The notes under the pieces were generated by a model. It saw only the letters and a program-made list of their open reading frames with translations, searched no databases and had not been told where the DNA came from. A program made the position numbers and the translations under genes. DNA of 37,098 nucleotides from an uncultured Oscillibacter sp. (GTDB lineage Bacteria; Bacillota; Clostridia; Oscillospirales; Oscillospiraceae), in contig NZ_CANTJS010000028.1 of assembly GCF_947654275.1 (NCBI RefSeq), positions 1-37,098 on the forward strand, given 5' to 3'. This document shows, one piece after another, positions 1-7,413 of this stretch; position 1 is the first letter of the stretch; each line of letters begins with the position of its first letter.

Positions 1-1
1 C

Positions 2-55
2 TTCCCGCGCCCCTTCCCGCGCCCCTTCCCGCGCCCCTTCCCGCGCCCCTTCCCG
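2..55. repeat. 12-bp GC-rich tandem repeat
   Basis: About four and a half copies of the 12-mer TTCCCGCGCCCC start at positions 2, 14, 26, 38 and 50 with no mismatches in the complete copies. The array is cut by the window edge, so its true copy number is unknown. It lies beyond the ygfK terminator, in non-coding DNA. Confidence 0.9.
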
Positions 56-66
56 GCAAGCGCGCC

Positions 67-103
67 AAAAAACCGGGAGAGGAACAGGTCCCCTCCCGGT
101 TTT
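67..103 (-). terminator. Intrinsic terminator of the ssnA-ygfK operon
   Basis: An 11-bp stem (AAAACCGGGAG pairing with CTCCCGGTTTT) encloses a 13-nt loop. Read on the minus strand it is followed by a run of six T. It lies about 30 bp after the ygfK stop codon, as expected for the operon end. Confidence 0.8.
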
Positions 104-133
104 CCCTCTTGATTTCAGACGCTCCGCCGGCTC

Positions 134-3085
134 TCAGCCCAGCAGCCAGGCGTACCGGGTCAGCACCGTGAGGATGAACACCTCAATCCCGGCGGGCAGG
201 TCGTTCCCGGCGTTCAGATCGGCCTCGAAGACCTTCCCCTCCAGCCGGACCAGAACCCTGCTCCCGCCCAGGGGCAGGAAGCCCTGATTCTGTTCGCTCT
301 CGTCGAAGCCCTCCCGGGTCCTGAACAGGGTGAACTTATCCCGGTAGGGGGCGGAATCATAGGGGCAGAAAATGGCGCAGTTGCCGCACTCGTTGCACAT
401 CCGGTCCACATGGAGAATCTCGTGCCGTCCGTCGGGCAGCTGAATCACCACATTGGCCCGGTTGGGGCACACGTCGGCGCAGACCTGGCACACCACATTG
501 CAGCTCAGGCACCGGTCTCCCTCGCACCTGGCGGACTCGCAGAGAATGCCCTTCCTGGCAATGGCCTCTCCCCGAGAGGTTTTGGCCTTTTCGGGGATGG
601 CGAACCTGTGGGCCTCTCCAATCACGGCATTGGCGAACCACTGGGCGTCCGCGATGCCCTCCACCACCGTGGCGGGGCCCCGCATGGCGTCGCCGCCTGC
701 ATAGACGCCTTCCACATTGGTCCTGAAGTCCGGCAGGCCCCTGGCGTCCACGTCGATTCCATTGGCGGTGAATATCTCGCTGTCCACCTTCTCACCCACG
801 GCGGAGACGACGGTGTCGCAGTCAATCTCCACAAACTCGCCGGTGGCCTCCGGCTTCCGGCGGCCCTTCTCGTCGGGCTCGCCCAGCCTCATTTTCTCAC
901 AGCGGAGCTTCCCGTCCCTCTGCTCCACCGGGGCCACCAGCTCCAGGAAGCCCACGCCGTCGGCAATGGCCAGCTCCAATTCCTCCGCGTCGGCGGGCAT
1001 ATACTTCCTGGTGCGGCGGTACACCAGCGTGGAGGACCTGGCCCCGGCCCGAAGGGCGGCCCGGGCGGCGTCCATGGCGGTGTTGCCTCCGCCCACCACG
1101 GCCACATTGCCCAGAGGCACGTCCTTTCCGGCCTTCATATCCTTCAGCCAGCCGATGACGGGAACCACATTGCCGGGGATGTCCAGCCTTCCGGCCTTCC
1201 ACGCGCCCACGGCAAAGAAAATGTGGGTGTATCCCTGGGCCTTCAGCTCGGCCACAGAGGGGGCGGGGGTGTTCAGACGGATGTCCGCCCCCATTTTGGC
1301 GATGAGGGCCGCGTCCTTGTCGATGGCTTCGTCAGAGATACGGAAGTCGGGGATGACCTGCCGGACTACGCCGCCCAGCCGGTCCGCCTTTTCAAACAGG
1401 GTGACGGGAATGCCCGCCCGGCCCACGAAGTAAGCCGCGGCCATACCGGCGGGGCCTCCGCCGATGACAGCCACCTTCCGTCCGTCGGTGACAGGTACAG
1501 GGGCGTTCAGCTTGGAGAAATATTCATCATAGCCCCGCTCTGCCGCCACCAGCTTCGTGGCCCGAATCTGAACGGAATCCTCATAGAAATTCCGCGTGCA
1601 CTTGGTCTGGCAGTTGTGGGCGCAGATAGTGCCGGTGATGAAGGGCAGGGGGTTCTTCTCGCAGATCAGCCGCAGGGCGGAGGCATACTCCCCCTTCCGG
1701 CAGAGCTCGATATACTCAGGAATGTCCTGGCCGATGGGGCAGCCGCCCTTGCAGGGGGCTGTGAAGCAGTCCAGCAGGGGCACCTTCTCATAGAGCTTCC
1801 GCCGGGGCAGGGGCTTCACGGCCTTGACGTGGTATTTGTCGCTCCTGGCCGCCTGGGCCAGGGCCTCGATGCCCTCCACATCCACGCCGGTGAAGGGCCG
1901 GAAGGCCAGCCGGTCCAGCTTGCCGCCAATCTGGACGAAGCGCTGATAGCCGCCGGGCTTCAGCTCCGTCGTCGCCATGGTGATGGGCCAGATGCCCAGG
2001 GAAAACAGCCTGTCGATGTTCAGCGCGTCGGCGCCGCCGGCGTAGCTGATGCGCATTTTCCCGCCGAATTCCCGGGAAATGCGGGCGGCCATGGCGGTGG
2101 TCAGGGGGAAGAGGGACTTGCCCGCCATGTACATCTCCCCGCTGGGCAGCTCCCCGGCCTTCACGTCCACGGGGAAGGTGTTGGACAGCTTCAGTCCGAA
2201 CTCCACGCCGTTCCTGTCCGCCAGGGCCTGGAGGCGGCGGAACATGGGCACGGCGTCCTCATACTGAAGGTCCTCCTTGAAATGGTGGTCGTCAAAGGCG
2301 ATGTAGTCATAGCCCATGCCGTCCAGAATGGACCGGGCGGTCTCGTAGCCCAGAAGCGTGGGATTGCACTTGACGAAGGTGTGGAGGCGCTTCGTCTCAA
2401 TGAGATAGCCGGCAATCCGCTCGATCTCGTCCGGCGGGCAGCCGTGGAGGGTGGAGAGGGTGACGCTGCCGGAGATATGGGGGGTTATGCCGTCGATGAA
2501 GGCCGTTTCGGCGGGGAAGAGCTCCTTCAGCACCCGGATGCACTCCTGGAAAATGGGGGTCCGGGAGGCGTCCGTCATGCCGTTCAGGAAGCCGTCGATT
2601 TTCTCCCCCTGGATGCCCGCCAGGTCATAGCCCACGGACATGTTGAAGACAAAGGCGTCGGGGTCTCCCAGACCGTAGACCCTGGCCATGATTTTGCAGG
2701 CGCACCAGGCCTTTACATACTCCTCGAAGGCCTGCTGTACGTAAAGCTCCGTGGACCACTCGCAGTTATAGCATTCGTCCTCCGCCAGAATGCAGGGACG
2801 GCTGATGCAGGCCGCCAGCTCCGCACCGTCCATCTTCTGGACGGTTTTCAGCTCGAAGAACCGGGCCCCGGCGAAATAGCCGGCGATGATGTTCTGGGCC
2901 AGCTGGGTATTGGGTCCGGCGGCGGGCCCGAAGGGCGTTTCAATCTTTTCACCGAAAATCGGCAGGGTTTTCACTCCGGCACGGTAGGGCTTGTGCACGC
3001 CAAAGACCGTGCCCTCCGTCTGATATTCGGCGGTCACCCAGGTCATCAATTCCCGGAAGGGAATGGGGGTCATCAGTTCAGACAT
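134..3085 (-). CDS. ygfK: YgfK-type putative selenate reductase / electron-transfer flavoprotein subunit
   Basis: This 983-residue protein has the YgfK layout. Residues 1 to about 420 form a dihydroorotate-dehydrogenase-like barrel. Near residue 438 a Cys-rich GltD-type domain begins (CxxxxCxxxC, then CAHNCQTKC). An FAD motif (GGGPAG) lies near 540, a pyridine-nucleotide motif (GGGNTAMD) near 665, and two Cys clusters at 848-875 and 897-909 suit [4Fe-4S] centres (CNECGNCAIFCP). Such a protein would pass electrons between NAD(P)H and a partner oxidoreductase in the cytoplasm. The E. coli homologue is named a selenate reductase subunit, but the family travels with ssnA and xdhD in purine-degradation clusters, and that role is more likely here. 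It is slightly shorter than the roughly 1030-residue E. coli protein. AGGAGG lies 9 bases before the ATG. It is last in an operon after ssnA. Confidence 0.92.
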   Translation of the reverse strand: MSELMTPIPFRELMTWVTAEYQTEGTVFGVHKPYRAGVKTLPIFGEKIETPFGPAAGPNTQLAQNIIAGYFAGARFFELKTVQKMDGAELAACISRPCILAEDECYNCEWSTELYVQQAFEEYVKAWCACKIMARVYGLGDPDAFVFNMSVGYDLAGIQGEKIDGFLNGMTDASRTPIFQECIRVLKELFPAETAFIDGITPHISGSVTLSTLHGCPPDEIERIAGYLIETKRLHTFVKCNPTLLGYETARSILDGMGYDYIAFDDHHFKEDLQYEDAVPMFRRLQALADRNGVEFGLKLSNTFPVDVKAGELPSGEMYMAGKSLFPLTTAMAARISREFGGKMRISYAGGADALNIDRLFSLGIWPITMATTELKPGGYQRFVQIGGKLDRLAFRPFTGVDVEGIEALAQAARSDKYHVKAVKPLPRRKLYEKVPLLDCFTAPCKGGCPIGQDIPEYIELCRKGEYASALRLICEKNPLPFITGTICAHNCQTKCTRNFYEDSVQIRATKLVAAERGYDEYFSKLNAPVPVTDGRKVAVIGGGPAGMAAAYFVGRAGIPVTLFEKADRLGGVVRQVIPDFRISDEAIDKDAALIAKMGADIRLNTPAPSVAELKAQGYTHIFFAVGAWKAGRLDIPGNVVPVIGWLKDMKAGKDVPLGNVAVVGGGNTAMDAARAALRAGARSSTLVYRRTRKYMPADAEELELAIADGVGFLELVAPVEQRDGKLRCEKMRLGEPDEKGRRKPEATGEFVEIDCDTVVSAVGEKVDSEIFTANGIDVDARGLPDFRTNVEGVYAGGDAMRGPATVVEGIADAQWFANAVIGEAHRFAIPEKAKTSRGEAIARKGILCESARCEGDRCLSCNVVCQVCADVCPNRANVVIQLPDGRHEILHVDRMCNECGNCAIFCPYDSAPYRDKFTLFRTREGFDESEQNQGFLPLGGSRVLVRLEGKVFEADLNAGNDLPAGIEVFILTVLTRYAWLLG

Positions 3086-3107
3086 TATTTGTATCCTCCT
3101 GTTTGTA

Positions 3108-3132
3108 AATTAGGAATGAGGAATGAGGAATT
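3108..3132. repeat. AATTAGGAATGAGG-type short repeat
   Basis: AATTAGGAATGAGGAATGAGG and the following AATT lie between the 106-residue gene and ygfK. The same wording recurs at 7259-7291 and, inverted, at 7375-7413. All three sit in spacers of the purine island, which suggests a dispersed repeat family and not coding or promoter sequence. Confidence 0.6.
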
Positions 3133-3180
3133 GACCAAGGTATTCGGTCAGACTGCCTCCTGAAAATTTTTGTGAGCACA

Positions 3181-3501
3181 TCATTCCTTATGAGAAGATT
3201 CTTCCAGCTGGGAAAGGCGGTCCGTGGCCTCTAAAAATTCCCGGAATTTCACCCAGCAGCCGTGATGGACGGCGGCGTGGCCGCCAGGGTCCTTTCTGCC
3301 CACCTTCTCAAAGTGGACCGCCAGCAGCTCCCGGGCCCGCTCCATAGAGGACTCGTCCCGGAAAATCGCCTCGAAGGGCATCCCGATGTCGTGATAATAG
3401 GCGAAGAGCACATTGCTGGCCATGACGCCGGGACGGGCGTACTCGTAATTCGCCTCCAGATACCGGATAAACTCCGTCCGCAGGCCCTTGATCTCCAGCA
3501 T
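3181..3501 (-). CDS. Unknown 106-residue protein between ssnA and ygfK
   Basis: I do not recognise this family. The protein has 106 residues, is probably mostly helical, and has no signal peptide or membrane segment. It is rich in aromatic and charged residues and carries a central HHGCWVKF stretch with one Cys and two adjacent His, the only obvious candidates for metal or cofactor contact. The ATG lies 1 bp after the ssnA stop codon, preceded by AGGGAA, so it is almost certainly co-transcribed and translationally linked with ssnA and followed 95 bp later by ygfK. That placement suggests an accessory role in the SsnA/YgfK pathway, but no function can be assigned from sequence. It is unlikely to be spurious because spacing, ribosome site and composition fit the operon. 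Confidence 0.8.
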   Translation of the reverse strand: MLEIKGLRTEFIRYLEANYEYARPGVMASNVLFAYYHDIGMPFEAIFRDESSMERARELLAVHFEKVGRKDPGGHAAVHHGCWVKFREFLEATDRLSQLEESSHKE

Positions 3502-3502
3502 C

Positions 3503-4846
3503 TCAGTATTCCCTGCGGTTCAGCCGGCCCCAGAGCTTTCTGGAGACCTCCAGAATCTCCGCGTTGACGGCCTCCTCGTCGATTTCCGTCAGCTGGCGGT
3601 CCTTCATCAGGACCTTTCCGTTAATCATGGTGGTCTGGCACTGGCGGCCCGTCATGCCGAAGAGCATGTGTCCGTCAATATTGGCGTCGGAGAAGGGGGT
3701 GAAGGGCTTATAGTCCATGACGATGACGTCCGCCGCCGCCCCGGCCCTCAGGACTCCCAGCTCCGGGAAGCCGCACCGGGCGGCCATTTTGGCGTTGTTT
3801 TTGAACAGCATGTCCGTCACCTCACACCAGCCCACGCCGGGGAGGCAGACGTTGTGCCGCTGGGAGCACAGGGCCACCTTGATGCTCTCCAGCATGTCGT
3901 TGGTATAGGCGTCGGTGCCCAGTCCGATGAGAATGCCCTGTTTGTAAAGCTGGAGCACCGGGGAAATGCCCACGGCGTTGCCCATATTGCTCTCCGGATT
4001 GTTCACGCACATGGTGTCCGTGGCTTTGATAAGTTCCATTTCGGCGGTGCTGACATGGATGCAGTGGCCCAGTATGGTTTTGGGGCCCAGAATGCCGTGG
4101 TCCTGGAGCCGCTGAACGGGACGGCGTCCGTAATTCTGGAGAGAGTCGTACACATCGTTCATGCCCTCGGAGACATGGATGTGGTATCCCGCCCGGCCGG
4201 CGTTGGCGGCGGCCATCCGGTCAAAGGTCTTGTCGGAGATGGTAAACAGGGCGTGTCCGCCGAACATGGCTTTCAGCATTTCGGAGGGGTTGGCCTCGCA
4301 ATAGTCGATGAAATCCTTGTTTTCCCGGACGGACTGGAGGGCCTTCTCCTCGCCGTCCCGGTCGCTGACCTCGTAGCACAGACAGGCCCGCATCCCCATG
4401 TCCCGGGTGACATTGGCAATCTCCATCAGAGAGCCGGGAATCTGGCAGAAGGAGGCGTGATGGTCAAAAATGGTGGTGACGCCCTGCTTGATGGAGTCAA
4501 TCACCAGGGCCCGGGCGCTGGCCCGGGTGGCCGCCAGGTCCAGATTCCGGTCGATGTACCACCACTGACCGTCCAGCACCTCATAGAAATTGGTGGGATT
4601 GTACCCGTCAATGGACAGGCCCCGGGCCAAGGCGGAATAGATGTGGGTGTGGGCGTTGATGAGGCCGGGCATAATGACGCCGCCTCTGGCGTCCACAAAT
4701 TCCGCCTCCGGGTACCGCTCCGCCAGCTCCGCCGTGGTCCCCACGGCCACGATTTTCCCGCCGTCGGTGACGACGCCGCCGTCCGGCAGGTAGCCCGTGC
4801 CGTCAGGGTCTCTGGTAATCAGTTTTCCGTTTGCCAGTCGAATCAT
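3503..4846 (-). CDS. ssnA: SsnA-type amidohydrolase/deaminase
   Basis: The 447-residue protein matches the SsnA branch of the amidohydrolase superfamily. Near the N-terminus the metal-binding HTH motif occurs in the context PGLINAHTHIYSAL. Further His and Asp residues of the barrel follow (DHHASF, GHCIHVS, GLGTDAYTND). In E. coli and gut Firmicutes SsnA is encoded with xdhD and ygfK; its substrate is unproven, and purine-derived heterocycles are the likely class. The start chosen is the ATG at 4846, preceded by AAGGGAG. A longer open frame runs upstream to 4996, but it covers a structured leader with no protein-like composition. It is the first gene of an operon with its own promoter and a probable regulatory leader. 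Confidence 0.92.
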   Translation of the reverse strand: MIRLANGKLITRDPDGTGYLPDGGVVTDGGKIVAVGTTAELAERYPEAEFVDARGGVIMPGLINAHTHIYSALARGLSIDGYNPTNFYEVLDGQWWYIDRNLDLAATRASARALVIDSIKQGVTTIFDHHASFCQIPGSLMEIANVTRDMGMRACLCYEVSDRDGEEKALQSVRENKDFIDYCEANPSEMLKAMFGGHALFTISDKTFDRMAAANAGRAGYHIHVSEGMNDVYDSLQNYGRRPVQRLQDHGILGPKTILGHCIHVSTAEMELIKATDTMCVNNPESNMGNAVGISPVLQLYKQGILIGLGTDAYTNDMLESIKVALCSQRHNVCLPGVGWCEVTDMLFKNNAKMAARCGFPELGVLRAGAAADVIVMDYKPFTPFSDANIDGHMLFGMTGRQCQTTMINGKVLMKDRQLTEIDEEAVNAEILEVSRKLWGRLNRREY

Positions 4847-5016
4847 AAAAAAATCTCCCTTCTCCGTCCTCGCGCCGGACCTCGGCGTCCCGCGCATAAA
4901 AGAAAGGCGCCTCAAACCCGCCCTTGGGTTTGAAACACCTATCCCAGGGAAAGACAGGTGCCCCGGCCCGTGCGCGAAGCACTTCGTTGCAGCCATCTTC
5001 TCCGTATAGCAGTTAT
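4847..5016 (-). promoter_or_regulatory. Candidate riboswitch/attenuator leader of the ssnA operon
   Basis: The leader of about 170 nt holds three hairpins. An early one (4971-4991) has UGC/GCA and CGAA/UUCG pairing. Hairpin A (4936-4960) pairs CACCUGUC with GAUAGGUG. Hairpin B (4912-4933) pairs UCAAACCC with GGGUUUGA. Hairpin B can be lengthened by pairing AGGUG (4940-4936) with CGCCU (4909-4905), giving a long stem followed directly by UUCUUUU, which looks like an intrinsic terminator. Those AGGUG bases are also the 3' arm of hairpin A, so the two states exclude each other. I could not match the 5' part to a known purine, guanidine or molybdenum-cofactor aptamer by eye. Ligand control is therefore an inference. 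Confidence 0.55.
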
Positions 5017-5022
5017 GGACTT

Positions 5023-5051
5023 ATTATACCGGACGGGCCCTCGAAAAACAA
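5023..5051 (-). promoter_or_regulatory. Promoter of the ssnA operon
   Basis: On the minus strand TTGTTT (-35, 5051-5046) is separated by exactly 17 bp from a consensus TATAAT (-10, 5028-5023). The predicted start of transcription is near 5016, giving the long leader described separately. Confidence 0.8.
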
Positions 5052-5153
5052 GGCCGGCGGCGGAAAACTTTCCTGTCATTTTTTGTGAAAATCTCCGAAA
5101 ACCACTGGGGTAATACCTCGCCTTTTCGTCGGACCCGTGAGAGGTCAACCCTT

Positions 5154-5537
5154 TCAAGAGGTCTGCTGGCCGCCCCGTTCCCGGACAAAGGCGCAGATGC
5201 GGCCGAAGGTCTCCTCGCTGAGGTCATGTTCCACCTTGCACGCGTCCGCCGCCGCCTGGTCGCAGCCCACCCCCAGCAGCTCAAAAAACCGGGTGATGGT
5301 CTTGTGCCGGTCATAGATGCGGCTGGCAATTTCCATGCCGCTGTCATTCAGGGTAATCCGTCCATCGGAGGCCATATTGATATAACCGCTTTCCCGCAGT
5401 TTTTTCATGGCGATACTGACGCTGGGCTTGGAAAAACCCAGCTTGTTCACAATGTCAATGGACCGGACCTGACCGCTCTCCTCCTGTAATATCAAAATGG
5501 ACTCCAGATAGTCCTCTGCAGATTCATGAATGACCAT
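5154..5537 (-). CDS. DtxR/MntR-family metal-dependent transcriptional regulator
   Basis: This is a 127-residue winged-helix regulator of the DtxR/MntR family, without the C-terminal SH3/FeoA domain, so close in size to MntR (about 142). The N-terminal metal motif E-D-Y-L-E-S-I keeps Asp9 and Glu12. The recognition helix region reads GFSKPSVSIAMKKL. His occurs in YDRHKTI, and the last ligand block is ACKVEHDLS. In B. subtilis MntR the first ligand of that block is Glu99; here it is Cys, as in the iron regulator DtxR (ACRWEH). This hints at Fe(II)-type sensing, which is an inference. The start at 5537 is preceded by AAGGAGG. It lies between the ssnA and xdh operons, whose enzymes need Fe-S clusters, so local control is possible. 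Confidence 0.88.
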   Translation of the reverse strand: MVIHESAEDYLESILILQEESGQVRSIDIVNKLGFSKPSVSIAMKKLRESGYINMASDGRITLNDSGMEIASRIYDRHKTITRFFELLGVGCDQAAADACKVEHDLSEETFGRICAFVRERGGQQTS

Positions 5538-5571
5538 ACCGGGGGCCTCCTTCCGCAGGCATCCACTGTTT

Positions 5572-5612
5572 ATAAATTGATTTATTATAGCAGAACCCGC
5601 CGGAAAGCGCAA
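5572..5612 (-). promoter_or_regulatory. Promoter of the DtxR-like gene with an overlapping inverted repeat
   Basis: TTGCGC (5612-5607) and TATAAT (5589-5584) are spaced by 17 bp on the minus strand. A perfect inverted repeat, ATAAAT-TG-ATTTAT (5572-5585), overlaps the -10 and the start region. That is where an autorepressor would bind, so it is a candidate operator for the gene's own product. Confidence 0.65.
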
Positions 5613-5632
5613 GGTTTTTTGTAAAATCTGTA

Positions 5633-5795
5633 AGAACCTGTATTCATAGCCGTGGGATGCCGGATGGGCGAGGATTTTTCCTGTCAGACAAGGAGCTTTT
5701 CCACAGCAATCCTGACGGATTGCAAGGGAAATCGACGCAGTATGATGGGAAAAAGACCGGCCAGACGGCGTGCAGCGGTTGTGAATACAGGTTCT
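5633..5795. mobile_element. MITE-like element, copy 1
   Basis: A 163-bp non-coding segment is bounded by perfect 14-bp terminal inverted repeats, AGAACCTGTATTCA and TGAATACAGGTTCT. Read on the minus strand, its interior resembles the element at 33190-33403. Shared blocks are ACGCCGTCT, TCTTTTTCC, CTGCGT, and an AATCCG-CAGGATT stretch. No clear target duplication is seen and no transposase gene is present, so it would be a non-autonomous element. It sits just upstream of the DtxR-like gene's promoter. Confidence 0.7.
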
Positions 5796-5822
5796 CAATT
5801 CCCCAGCGGCGGGCCGGGAGGA

Positions 5823-5860
5823 CGCCGCCCGGTCCATCCGGTCGGACGGGCCGGGCGGCG
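5823..5860 (-). terminator. Hairpin after xdhC
   Basis: CGCCGCCCGG and CCGGGCGGCG form a 10-bp GC-only stem that can extend inward. It lies 6 bp after the xdhC stop. There is no T-run, so it may stall polymerase or protect the 3' end and not terminate strongly. Confidence 0.5.
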
Positions 5861-5865
5861 CGGGT

Positions 5866-6363
5866 TCAGCTCTCCTTCCCCAGGCGGCGGAGCATGGTCT
5901 TTTTCACCGCCCGGAGGATGTTCTCATAGCCGGTGCAGCGGCACAGGTGGCCGGAGAGGAGCTTTCGGAGCTCCTCGTCTGTATACTCCCTGCCGCTCTC
6001 CAGAATCTCCACAGCCGTCAGGATAAAGCCCGGCGTGCAGAAGCCGCACTGAATGGCTGCCTCATCCACAAAGGCCTGCTGAATGTCGCTGAGCTCGCCA
6101 TTGGGCCCCAGGAGGCCCTCCAGGGTGCGGACCTGCTTGCCCTCGGCCCAGACCGCCAGGTAGATGCAGGAGTTGAAGGCCTCCCCGTCAATGAGAACGT
6201 TGCAGGCGCCGCACTCCCCCACCTCGCAGCCCTTTTTCACCGAGGTCATCCGGAACTCGTTCCGCAGCATGTCCGTCAGGCTGGCCCGGACGTCCACCGT
6301 CCGCTCCACGTCCTTTCCGTTGAGACTGAAACGGACCGTCTGATATTGGATGGTATGCATCAC
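5866..6363 (-). CDS. xdhC: Xanthine dehydrogenase iron-sulfur subunit
   Basis: The 165-residue protein is a two-domain [2Fe-2S] subunit of the xanthine oxidase family. The plant-type ferredoxin domain has the Cys ligands in CEVGECGACNV and the following NSC. The helical domain carries QCGFCTPG and CRCTGY, which hold the second cluster next to the molybdopterin. It should relay electrons from the molybdenum centre to the FAD subunit. The length equals that of E. coli XdhC. Its ATG overlaps the stop of xdhB by four bases (ATGA), so the two are translationally coupled. It is the last gene of the xdhA-xdhB-xdhC operon. Confidence 0.94.
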   Translation of the reverse strand: MMHTIQYQTVRFSLNGKDVERTVDVRASLTDMLRNEFRMTSVKKGCEVGECGACNVLIDGEAFNSCIYLAVWAEGKQVRTLEGLLGPNGELSDIQQAFVDEAAIQCGFCTPGFILTAVEILESGREYTDEELRKLLSGHLCRCTGYENILRAVKKTMLRRLGKES

Positions 6364-7241
6364 AGGTCACCTCCCGCCAGTTTCACAGACTCGATGAAGG
6401 CCCTCTTGGCGCTCTCCACGGCGATGTGGAGGCGGAAATCCTTTGCCGCCCGCCAGGAATCGCGGGGATGGATGTCCTCCCTGACGGCCTGAGCGAATTC
6501 CTCCGCCAGCTCCAGGCTTACAGGCCGGCCCGCGGCCAGCGCCTCGGCATGGGCCGCCCGCAGGGGCACCGGCCCCGCCACGCCGAAGGCCGCCCGGGCC
6601 CGCTCCACGGTTTTCCGGTCGGCGGAGAGGCGGACGTTGACGGAGGTCCCCAGCGTTGCGATGTCCATGGCGTTTCGCATGGCGTACTTGATATAGTGTC
6701 CAAAGCAGTTTTCCCAGCTCTCTCTGGGGATGAGAAGGGCGGTCTGAAGCTCCCCTTCCCGGATATCCACCTTGCCGGCCCGGATATAGAACTCCTGAAT
6801 GGGCTGGCGGCGGACGCCGTTGGGGCCGGTGAGCTCCACAATGGCGTCCCAGGCGAAGAGGGTGGAGGCGGAGTCGGCGGAGGTGACGCCGTTGCAGGTG
6901 TTTCCCCCGATGGTGCCGATGTTCCGAATCTGGGGCCCGCCCACCTGGTCCACGGCCTCCCCCAGGACGTTGATATACTTCTGAATCAGGGGGTCCCGGG
7001 TGATATGGGAAAAGCTGGTCAGGGAGCCGATCCGAAGCGTTCCGTCCTCATCCTGAGAGACGCCCCGGATTTCATCCAGCGTCTGGATGGAGATGAGCTC
7101 CGCCCCGGCCCGTTTGCCCTCCCGCATCTGCACCAGCACGTCGGAGCCCCCTGCGATGATCTGGGCCTCGGGATGGGCAAGGCGCAGGGCCACGGCGTCT
7201 TTGACGCTCTTCGCCTGATACAGGGCTTTTATATCGTACAT
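6360..7241 (-). CDS. xdhB: Xanthine dehydrogenase FAD-binding subunit
   Basis: The protein has 293 residues, as in E. coli XdhB (292). FAD contacts are visible in the pyrophosphate-binding IIAGGSDVLVQM near residue 30-40 and in the family signature GTIGGNTCNG near residue 110. The C-terminal CO-dehydrogenase flavoprotein domain follows. It would take electrons from the XdhC iron-sulfur centres and pass them to NAD+ or another acceptor. It stands 166 bp after xdhA, a gap filled by a short repeat, and overlaps xdhC by four bases. The fused hydroxylase at 10,910 has no FAD partner of its own in this window, so this subunit is one candidate for sharing. Confidence 0.94.
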   Translation of the reverse strand: MYDIKALYQAKSVKDAVALRLAHPEAQIIAGGSDVLVQMREGKRAGAELISIQTLDEIRGVSQDEDGTLRIGSLTSFSHITRDPLIQKYINVLGEAVDQVGGPQIRNIGTIGGNTCNGVTSADSASTLFAWDAIVELTGPNGVRRQPIQEFYIRAGKVDIREGELQTALLIPRESWENCFGHYIKYAMRNAMDIATLGTSVNVRLSADRKTVERARAAFGVAGPVPLRAAHAEALAAGRPVSLELAEEFAQAVREDIHPRDSWRAAKDFRLHIAVESAKRAFIESVKLAGGDL

Positions 7242-7258
7242 AACATACTCCTTTTTCT

Positions 7259-7413
7259 AATTAGGAATGAGGGATGAGGAATTAGGAATGATCCGGCTGG
7301 AACCGCTGGAAAACAGAAATCTTCTGCGGGAAAGCGTGTGGAAGCCGGAATTGGAACGCAGCGGTAAGACTGTCAATTCCTAACTCCTAACTCCTAATTC
7401 CTAACTCCTAATT
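7259..7413. repeat. Inverted AATTAGGAAT-type repeat pair between xdhA and xdhB
   Basis: The left arm (7259-7291) is built from AATTAGGAATGAGG-like units. The right arm (7375-7413) is the inverted counterpart with CCTAACTCCTAATT-like units. About 83 bp lie between. The xdhA stop codon (TAG at 7410-7408) is made by the first bases of the right arm. The XdhA C-terminus still looks complete, so the element abuts but does not truncate it. The pattern suggests a small inserted repeat element in the operon spacer. Confidence 0.6.

Noticed and set aside
410-3163. 917-residue open frame on the plus strand opposite ygfK
   Set aside because: GC-rich shadow of ygfK. Its translation is rich in His, Gly, Pro and Leu with no domain, and no ribosome site precedes it.
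4905-4960. Molybdenum-cofactor or purine riboswitch named outright
   Set aside because: The structure suggests a switch, but I could not recognise the conserved core bases of either class. The ligand is therefore left open.
4847-4996. N-terminal extension of SsnA by 50 residues
   Set aside because: The extension translates the structured leader and lacks a ribosome site. The ATG at 4846 follows AAGGGAG and begins the normal SsnA N-terminus.
7408-7413. Truncation of XdhA by the inserted repeat
   Set aside because: The repeat supplies the stop codon, but the C-terminus aligns with the normal end of the family (AGLI), so the protein is complete.
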